64,000 nt of DNA, from positions 744,001 through 808,000 of the forward strand of contig CAVPVD010000010.1 in assembly GCA_963709155.1 (NCBI GenBank). The letters are read 5' to 3'. Both the position numbers and the translations under genes were made by a program. Position 1 is the stretch's first letter. Every line of letters begins with the position of its first letter. The notes beneath the pieces are model-generated. The model saw nothing but the letters and a program-made list of their open reading frames with translations. It ran no database searches and had not been told where the DNA came from. This DNA comes from Bog-159 sp963709155 (GTDB taxonomy: Bacteria; Acidobacteriota; Terriglobia; Bryobacterales; Bryobacteraceae). Shown here piece after piece: positions 58,573 to 64,000 of the stretch.

Positions 58573-60777
58573 ATGGGGATTATGAGGATTTGCTTATTCG
58601 TCGCTTTCTGCCTCGGCTCGCTCTCGGCGCAGAGCTTTTCTTTTAAGAACGTGCTGCGGGACTTTCCGGCGGGGATCGGCGGGTTAGGGCCAAATACCGT
58701 CGCGCTCGGCGATCTGAACGGCGATGGCAAGGCCGATGCGGTCCTGGGCGATTTCGCCCTCTATCCCGGCGGCGTAACGGTCATGCTCGGCAAGGGCGAT
58801 GGCACCTTCCAACCGCCGGCGAACATCACCGTGGGCGATTATATTGTCGGCGTGGCGCTCGCGGATTTTAACGGGGATGGCAAACTGGATCTCGTTGCCG
58901 CGGATTACGCGACCACGCCTGGCGTCGTCTGGGTACTGTTGGGCAATGGGGATGGCACATTCCAGGCGCCGGTAAGCTATCCCGCCGGCGCCAGTCCGCA
59001 CGGGGTTGCGGTGGCCGATTTCAATGGCGACGGCAAGCCGGATATCGCGGTGGCGAACCAGACCGGCGGCGTATCCGTTCTGCTGGGCAACGGGGATGGA
59101 ACATTTCAGCCTCCGGAGCAGCACGCCGCCGGGGGTACGGGCTGCGTCCTGGTTCTGGCGGCCGATTTGAATGGAGACGGGATTCCCGATCTGGTTACCG
59201 GTAACTATGGGAACAGCATCTCGGTTCTTCTCGGAGCGTCCACCGGAGGATTTGGCGAAGCCATCACGACATCCACCGGCGCCGCGGACGAGAGTGGCGT
59301 ATCGGCACTGGCAATTGCGGATTTCAACGGCGATCGTAAGCCCGACGTGGCCGTGGTGGGGGCCAGCGGATCGGCCTACCAGGCGCTGTACCTTGCGGGC
59401 AACGGCGACGGCACTTTTCAATCGCCCCAGGTCATCTCCGATGCGGTCGGGTACGGTTCCCTATTGGCCGCGGACCTGAATCGGGACGGCCACATCGACC
59501 TGGTGTCCTGCTCCGGCGCCGGCTCGAGTCTATCGGTATTCCTGGGCAATGGAGACGGCACCTTCCTTAGCTTGTCCCAGGTGGCCGTAGGCTTCGCGGA
59601 CCAAGGGATCGGCGCCGCCGATTTGAATGGCGATGGCATCTTGGACCTGGTGACGGCCAATGCGGACGATGCGACAGTATCCGTGCTCATCGGCACGGGC
59701 AGCGGAGCCTTTCACTCCGCGCCAGCATACAAAACCGGAGCGTCTCCGGTATGGGTGGCTATTGCCGACCTGAACAACGATGGAAAGAACGATCTGGCGG
59801 TCGCGGACGCAGACGCCGGCGCCATCTCGGTGCTGCTGGGGAAAGGCAACGGCACGTTTAAGCCGCCTGTCAACCTGCGCGCCGGCAAGCAACCCGCGGC
59901 GGTGATCGCCGTAGATCTGAACGGCGACGGCATCCCGGATCTGGTGTCCGCCAACGAAGGAGGGGACACCGTATCCGTACTGCTCGGGTTGGGTAACGGG
60001 TCCTTCAAGCCTGCCGTGAACTACGCGGTTGGCACCCGCCCAATCAGACTGGTGGCGGGCGATTTCAATGGGGACGGGAAGCCCGATCTCGCGGTCCTGA
60101 ACGTCGCCACGCGATCCGTACCGGGCACGGTCTCGATTCTCCTGGGAAATGGCGACGGCACCTTCCAATCCCAAACGAGTATCCCCGCGGGTTTGAATCC
60201 GACGGGACTGGCCATGGCGGATTTCAACAGGGACGGCAAACTGGACCTGGCGGTAGCGATATTCGGCGGCAAGCCGCTAGGGGGCGGAACCCTGGTTCCA
60301 GCCAAGGTTCTCATCCTGCTTGGCAACGGCAGCGGAGGTTTCGAGGCACAGGCGAATTCGCCTGCATTGGCGGGGAACTCCGTCGCCGCGGGCGACCTGA
60401 ACGGGGATGGCATACCCGATCTGGCGGTGGTGGGCGGAACTTCGGTTTCCGTGCTTATTGGCAATGGAAACGGTACTTTCCAGCCGCCGGTGGCCTACTT
60501 CACTAACGGGACCAGCTACGATGGGGTCGAAGGAAACGGCCTTGTCGGGATTGCCATCGGCGATCTCAATGGCGATCGAAAGGCCGACGTGGCCGTGACA
60601 AACAATGATTCCAACAGCGTTTCCGTTTTCCTGGGCAATGGCGACGGCACCCTGCAGCCCGTGCTCCTTTTCGGAACCGACTTCGACCCCGTGTCGGTGG
60701 CGATCGATGCAAAAGGGAACATGGTGACGGCAAACAGCGGAGCCAATGACGTTTCCATTTTCCTGAAGCAGCCCTGA
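58573..60777 (+). CDS. Secreted FG-GAP/VCBS-repeat beta-propeller protein
   Basis: The 734-residue protein has a signal peptide (MGIMRICLFVAFCLGSLSAQ) and about 13 repeats built on D-[LF]-N-x-D-G/R-x-x-D-x-[VA], such as 'LGDLNGDGKADAVLG' and 'ADFNGDGKPDIAVAN', alternating with 'VSVLLGNGDGTFQ'. These are calcium-binding FG-GAP/VCBS repeats that form integrin-like propellers, here two blades sets in series. Such proteins are abundant in Acidobacteriota and are thought to act in adhesion or surface binding; no enzyme domain is present. The start is ATG 58573 or, nine bases on, 58582. Confidence 0.88.
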   Translation: MGIMRICLFVAFCLGSLSAQSFSFKNVLRDFPAGIGGLGPNTVALGDLNGDGKADAVLGDFALYPGGVTVMLGKGDGTFQPPANITVGDYIVGVALADFNGDGKLDLVAADYATTPGVVWVLLGNGDGTFQAPVSYPAGASPHGVAVADFNGDGKPDIAVANQTGGVSVLLGNGDGTFQPPEQHAAGGTGCVLVLAADLNGDGIPDLVTGNYGNSISVLLGASTGGFGEAITTSTGAADESGVSALAIADFNGDRKPDVAVVGASGSAYQALYLAGNGDGTFQSPQVISDAVGYGSLLAADLNRDGHIDLVSCSGAGSSLSVFLGNGDGTFLSLSQVAVGFADQGIGAADLNGDGILDLVTANADDATVSVLIGTGSGAFHSAPAYKTGASPVWVAIADLNNDGKNDLAVADADAGAISVLLGKGNGTFKPPVNLRAGKQPAAVIAVDLNGDGIPDLVSANEGGDTVSVLLGLGNGSFKPAVNYAVGTRPIRLVAGDFNGDGKPDLAVLNVATRSVPGTVSILLGNGDGTFQSQTSIPAGLNPTGLAMADFNRDGKLDLAVAIFGGKPLGGGTLVPAKVLILLGNGSGGFEAQANSPALAGNSVAAGDLNGDGIPDLAVVGGTSVSVLIGNGNGTFQPPVAYFTNGTSYDGVEGNGLVGIAIGDLNGDRKADVAVTNNDSNSVSVFLGNGDGTLQPVLLFGTDFDPVSVAIDAKGNMVTANSGANDVSIFLKQP

Positions 60778-60790
60778 GAATGCCGCCTGA

Positions 60791-61171
60791 CTACGCGCCC
60801 ACGGCGATCAGGTGCGGCATCCGCTCTACAATCCGGGGGGCGCGAAAGGGTTGAAAACGGTACCCCACGCTGAAGATGGTCTCGATGTAGGTGCCGCTAT
60901 GCTCGCCCAGTTTCTTGCGCAGCCGGCGGATGTGCACGTCCAGCGTCCGCGTACGGATCTGGTTGTTGTAGCCCCACACCCGCAACAAGAGGGTATCGCG
61001 CGTGACCACTTCCCCGGCATTCTGGATCAACAGCGCCAGCAGGTCGTACTCCTTGCGCGTCAGGCCCAGCGGCTTGGTGTCCAGCAGCGCGGTCTTGTGT
61101 TCGAAATCCATGTCCAGGTGCTGGTCGTGATAGCGCTGCTCGTGTGTTGCGGTAATCTGAAACGGTCCCAT
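60791..61171 (-). CDS. OmpR/PhoB-type DNA-binding protein without receiver domain
   Basis: The 126-residue protein is a winged helix-turn-helix of the OmpR C-terminal type: 'LGLTRKEYDLLALLIQNAGE', 'VVTRDTLLLRVWGYNNQIRT' and 'RTLDVHIRRLRKKLGEHSGT' followed by 'YIETIFSVGYRFQPF'. There is no receiver domain and no phospho-acceptor Asp. The first 30 residues are short and polar. It would bind direct-repeat DNA; a TTTTACA repeat with an 11-bp period lies 72-98 bases upstream of its start, suggesting self-regulation. It might be controlled by level, by another domain supplied in trans, or be constitutive. Confidence 0.9.
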   Translation of the reverse strand: MGPFQITATHEQRYHDQHLDMDFEHKTALLDTKPLGLTRKEYDLLALLIQNAGEVVTRDTLLLRVWGYNNQIRTRTLDVHIRRLRKKLGEHSGTYIETIFSVGYRFQPFRAPRIVERMPHLIAVGA

Positions 61172-61242
61172 CCAAATCTCCTTTTAAGCGTTTCGCCTAT
61201 ACTGATGCTACGAGTGAGGGGGATGGGGGGTGGTTTGGGTCT

Positions 61243-61269
61243 TGTAAAAGTTTTGTAAAAGGTGTAAAC
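61243..61269 (-). promoter_or_regulatory. TTTTACA direct repeats upstream of the OmpR-type gene
   Basis: On the minus strand TTTTACA occurs at 61254-61260 and 61243-61249 (11-bp period), with a degenerate GTTTACA at 61263-61269. The block is A/T-rich in a GC-rich genome, as expected of an operator. It lies 72-98 bases upstream of the regulator gene, directly after the end of the oxidoreductase gene. Confidence 0.55.
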
Positions 61270-61272
61270 GGC

Positions 61273-62142
61273 TCATAATCCGGCTTGCACGGCGGCAATG
61301 CGTGCCAGGGCGGCCCAATCGAGATCGCCCTCGCCGCGCGCGATGGCAGCCAGGAAACGGTCGCGTAACACGCCCGCCAGCGGCATGGGCACGGCAGCCG
61401 CTTCGGCGGCCTCCTGCGCCAGGCGCAGGTCTTTGAAGCCCAGCCGCAGTTTGAAGCCGGCCGGCTCGAATTGTTCCTTGGCCACAGCCGCCCCGTAGCC
61501 GGCGTACAGTGGCGAATTGAAGAGGGCGCTATTGACGATTTCCAGGAATTGCCCGGCATCCACGCCGGATTTGCGGACCAGAGCGAAAGCCTCGCCCATC
61601 GATTCGAGCGCCGCGGCGATCAGGAAATTCCCGGCGAGTTTGACGGCATTGGCCAGCCACGGATCCGCGCCCACTACGGAGCGGCCGCGCGACAGCGCCT
61701 CGAAGACCGGCTGGCAGCGCGCGATCGAATCCGCCGGGCCGGCGGCCACGATCCAGAGTTTGGCCGCCGCGGCCGCCTCGGGACGTCCAAAGACCGGCGC
61801 GGCGATGTAGACCTGCCCAAGCGCGACGTGCTGTTCGGCCAACCGCTGGGAGCCCGCTACGCTGATGGTGCTCATGCCGATGTGGATCGCGCCGGGGGCG
61901 AGAGCCTCCTGGATTCCGGTGGCCACGTGCTCCACGGCTGTATCGTCGGCGAGCATGGTAATCACGGCATCCACGCCGCGTACCGCATCCGCCGGCGAGC
62001 CGGCCACCGTCGCGCCGTCCCGCTGCAGCGGCTCGGCATGCGCGCGCGTGCGATTGTACACAGTCACAGCGTGGCCGGCGCGCAGGAGATTCCGCGCCAT
62101 GGCCGAACCCATATTTCCCGCGCCGATGAATGCAAGCATCAT
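61273..62142 (-). CDS. NAD(P)-binding beta-hydroxyacid dehydrogenase-like protein
   Basis: The 289-residue protein is of the 3-hydroxyisobutyrate/6-phosphogluconate dehydrogenase family: 'MLAFIGAGNMGSAMARNLLR' binds the nucleotide, 'DAVITMLADDTAVEHV' and 'HIGMSTISVAGSQRLAEQHV' follow, and the catalytic Lys is in 'WLANAVKLAGNFLIAAALES'. Such enzymes oxidise beta-hydroxyacids or reduce semialdehydes such as glyoxylate and tartronate. The ATG pair at 62139-62142 starts it; it is divergent from the HAD-like gene with 19 bp between. No pathway partner is adjacent, so the acid is unknown. Confidence 0.9.
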   Translation of the reverse strand: MMLAFIGAGNMGSAMARNLLRAGHAVTVYNRTRAHAEPLQRDGATVAGSPADAVRGVDAVITMLADDTAVEHVATGIQEALAPGAIHIGMSTISVAGSQRLAEQHVALGQVYIAAPVFGRPEAAAAAKLWIVAAGPADSIARCQPVFEALSRGRSVVGADPWLANAVKLAGNFLIAAALESMGEAFALVRKSGVDAGQFLEIVNSALFNSPLYAGYGAAVAKEQFEPAGFKLRLGFKDLRLAQEAAEAAAVPMPLAGVLRDRFLAAIARGEGDLDWAALARIAAVQAGL

Positions 62143-62161
62143 GGTAGTGTCATTTTATCTG

Positions 62162-62653
62162 ATGGAAAAGCCTGGAATCCACGTCGATATCCCCGGTTTT
62201 GGCAAGCGGCACATCCGCATAGCCGTCAGCGATTATACGGGCACCCACTCTTTCGGCGGGAAGATCGCGCCGGATGTCCGAACGAAGCTGAAACAACTTG
62301 TGACGCTGGTGGACCTGCACATTGTGACGGCCGATTCCTTCGGCACCGCGGAAAGCGAACTGGCGGGGATCGCCATACCGTACAAGTTGCGCACGGACCG
62401 GCATGATGTCGAGAAGGCCACTTACATTCGCCAGTTCGACTTGCAACAGGTCGCCGCCTTCGGCAACGGCAACAACGACAGGCTGATGCTCGAGGCCGTG
62501 AAGGAGGCCGGCGGACTGGCCATCGCGGTCGATAACGGCGAGGGGTGCGCCATGGATGCGATGCGCAACGCCAACCTATTTGTGACCGGCGCGGGCAACG
62601 CCATCGACCTGCTGCTCGACCCGGTACGCCTTAAGGCCACGCTGCGGTTCTGA
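62162..62653 (+). CDS. HAD-like protein related to soluble P-type ATPase domain
   Basis: This 163-residue protein resembles the isolated phosphorylation domain of P-type ATPases. 'IAVSDYTGTHSFGGKI' carries a D-x-T-G-T motif, 'LHIVTADSFGTA' corresponds to HAD motif II (T/S), and 'AAFGNGNNDRLML' is the late GNGxND motif. It has no membrane helices and no ATP-binding insert. Free-standing versions are predicted phosphatases. The start at ATG 62162 is preferred; an ATG at 62141 adds seven residues that would overlap the divergent gene start. Confidence 0.82.
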   Translation: MEKPGIHVDIPGFGKRHIRIAVSDYTGTHSFGGKIAPDVRTKLKQLVTLVDLHIVTADSFGTAESELAGIAIPYKLRTDRHDVEKATYIRQFDLQQVAAFGNGNNDRLMLEAVKEAGGLAIAVDNGEGCAMDAMRNANLFVTGAGNAIDLLLDPVRLKATLRF

Positions 62654-62695
62654 CCGATTCCTGCGCGGTATACTGTGGACTCAAAGAGATCGCAA

Positions 62696-64000
62696 ATGCG
62701 TGGATTTTTATTCTTGCTGACGATGGCGGCAACGCTGGCACAGTCAGTTCCCGCGCCGCCAGGTGCTCGACAAGGGACTACGGTTCAGTCCGGCGTTCCT
62801 CTGCGGGTGGCGCTCGAACGGCGGGTCATCATCAAGCATGTGGGGGAGCCGATCCGAGGGCGGCTGGTGGAACCGATTTACGTGTTCGATCGCATGATCC
62901 TGCCCGCTGGAAGCCTGGTGGAGGGACATGTCGCCCAGATCGGCGGCGTCCCCTTTGGCCGGCGCCTGCAGGCGCTTCTCTATGGCAACCTGACCCCGCC
63001 GCGCGATATCCACGCGCAATTCGACACCTTGGTACTAACCGACGGCTCGCGGATCTCCCTGCACACCGCGCCCGCGCGCGGAACGCCGCATACAGCGCGG
63101 GTTGCGAAACCAGGGAAGAAAGGTTTTTTCCCACTGCAAAGCGCGCGCGACCGGATGCAAAGCGGGCGGGCGGCGTTTCTTGCCTTCAAAGAGCCGGGCA
63201 AATGGAGCCGGCTGAAGGACAGGCTGTTCGAAATGCTTCCTTACCATCGGCAAGCCTGGCGGGCGGGTACGCTCTTCACCGGCGTATTGCAGGAGCCCCT
63301 GAGCGGCCTGACGCCGGCGCCGGTAGAAGCCCGCGTGGAAGATCCCGCGGCCGCCGAGGCCGAGGCGCAGGAGGTGACCGCCCGGCTGCTGGCGCCCATC
63401 AGTTCCAAAACCGCCCAGAGAGGTGCGCCGGTGGAAGCCGTGGTGACACGGCCCGTGTTCTCTCCCAGTCATGCGCTGCTGATTCCGGAAGGCAGCCGCC
63501 TCCTGGGAGACGTGGTGGAAGCGCGCCGGGCGCGTTTCTTTCACCGCAACGGGAAAGTGCTGTTTGTTTTCCGCGAGATCAAGCTGCCGGCGGCGGCAGC
63601 GCAAGGCGTTCAGGGTTATGTGGAGGGGGTGGAAGCGGACTTCGATGCGCACCTGGCCCTCGACGCGGAAGGGGGTGCGCACGTCACCAGTTCCAAGACT
63701 CGCTTCATTTTTCCGGCCATCGCGGCGGCCGTGGCGGGGCTGTCGTTTCATCAGGATTACAATGCCCAGGGCGTTCCGGATTGGGACATCGGAGGGCGCG
63801 CCGAATCCGGGGCCGTGGGTCTCGGGCTGATCGGCACCTTGTTGACTCAAATCGGCCCGCGCGCCTTCGCTTCGAGCATCGCGATTACCGGCGCGGCGTC
63901 CAGCATTTACTCCACCTTGATCGCGCGCGGACAAGACGTGAACCTGCCGGCGAATACACCGGTCAAAGTCAGCTTGAAAGGCCGTGATGGCGAGCCCGGC
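62696..64000 (+). CDS. Secreted protein of unknown function (partial, runs past window end)
   Basis: From ATG 62696 the frame is open for 435 codons to the end of the window. It has a signal peptide (MRGFLFLLTMAATLAQSVPA) followed by a mature part with repeated 'R-G-x-L-x-E-P' and 'L-P-x-G-S-x-L-x-G' phrases: 'MILPAGSLVEGHV' and 'LLIPEGSRLLGDV', suggesting two beta-rich domains. A hydrophobic stretch ('FIFPAIAAAVAGL') and a glycine-rich one ('SGAVGLGLIGTLL') occur near the end. I do not recognise the family; the paired motifs recall domains of periplasmic conjugation or secretion proteins. Confidence 0.6.
   Translation, partial: MRGFLFLLTMAATLAQSVPAPPGARQGTTVQSGVPLRVALERRVIIKHVGEPIRGRLVEPIYVFDRMILPAGSLVEGHVAQIGGVPFGRRLQALLYGNLTPPRDIHAQFDTLVLTDGSRISLHTAPARGTPHTARVAKPGKKGFFPLQSARDRMQSGRAAFLAFKEPGKWSRLKDRLFEMLPYHRQAWRAGTLFTGVLQEPLSGLTPAPVEARVEDPAAAEAEAQEVTARLLAPISSKTAQRGAPVEAVVTRPVFSPSHALLIPEGSRLLGDVVEARRARFFHRNGKVLFVFREIKLPAAAAQGVQGYVEGVEADFDAHLALDAEGGAHVTSSKTRFIFPAIAAAVAGLSFHQDYNAQGVPDWDIGGRAESGAVGLGLIGTLLTQIGPRAFASSIAITGAASSIYSTLIARGQDVNLPANTPVKVSLKGRDGEPG

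Noticed and set aside
58730..60740. Regular nucleotide repeats as a possible CRISPR or satellite
   Set aside because: They are the FG-GAP units of one protein-coding gene in a single frame, with a varied third codon position.

Overview
The window is a GC-rich bacterial chromosome segment. TIGR03803-type 'GloVer' and FG-GAP repeat proteins, runs of genes with overlapping stop and start codons, multihaem cytochromes and short palindromic intergenic repeats suggest an Acidobacteriota of the Solibacter/Bryobacter kind. This is inference, because no rRNA or other marker is present. I found no tRNA, rRNA or CRISPR array.

Positions 1-16637 hold an exopolysaccharide (EPS) locus. Read on the minus strand from about 15.8 kb down to 1, it carries a FecR-like secreted protein, a NusG/UpxY-type antiterminator, a small ribbon-helix-helix-like protein, Wza export channel, Wzc co-polymerase/tyrosine kinase, Wzx flippase, Wzy polymerase, three GT4 glycosyltransferases, an initiating sugar phosphotransferase and a sugar-tailoring set (NodB deacetylase, formyltransferase, NeuD acyltransferase, DegT aminotransferase). 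It runs off the left edge. The Wzb-role PHP phosphatase (CpsB) is divergent at 15873.

Positions 16717-28688 are the most interesting part. A minus-strand [NiFe]-hydrogenase operon encodes the small subunit, a b-type cytochrome fused to a seven-haem c-type domain, a 62-residue membrane protein, the large subunit, a maturation protease and HypC. It is back to back with a plus-strand MtrC-MtrA-MtrB-like porin-cytochrome conduit (two decahaem cytochromes and a beta-barrel). Together they could connect H2 oxidation to electron transfer across the outer membrane, with 27 predicted c-type haems. The small subunit has Asn where the second cysteine of the proximal-cluster motif is expected. A good sigma70-like promoter precedes the hydrogenase operon.

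Positions 28710-48750 are mixed metabolism and housekeeping: FkbM methyltransferase; an operon of a small subunit, a GMC oxidoreductase and a ThDP enzyme; SPL-type radical SAM; queA; a diacylglycerol kinase-like gene that seems to lack a standard start codon; ligA; a GloVer-repeat protein; PhzF; two hydrolases; a SnoaL-like protein; a secreted glycosidase; and an aldehyde dehydrogenase coupled to a glutamine-synthetase-like ligase.

Positions 48785-64000 contain a candidate 28-residue membrane peptide, an ABC exporter, a complete group II intron in an intergenic repeat, a Nudix-acyltransferase pair, FAH-family hydrolase, tmk-holB, aroA, an FG-GAP protein, a receiver-less OmpR-type regulator, a beta-hydroxyacid dehydrogenase-like gene, a HAD-like protein and a secreted protein cut by the window end. 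An 11-bp-spaced TTTTACA direct repeat occurs upstream of both the OmpR-type regulator and the GloVer gene, suggesting a small regulon.
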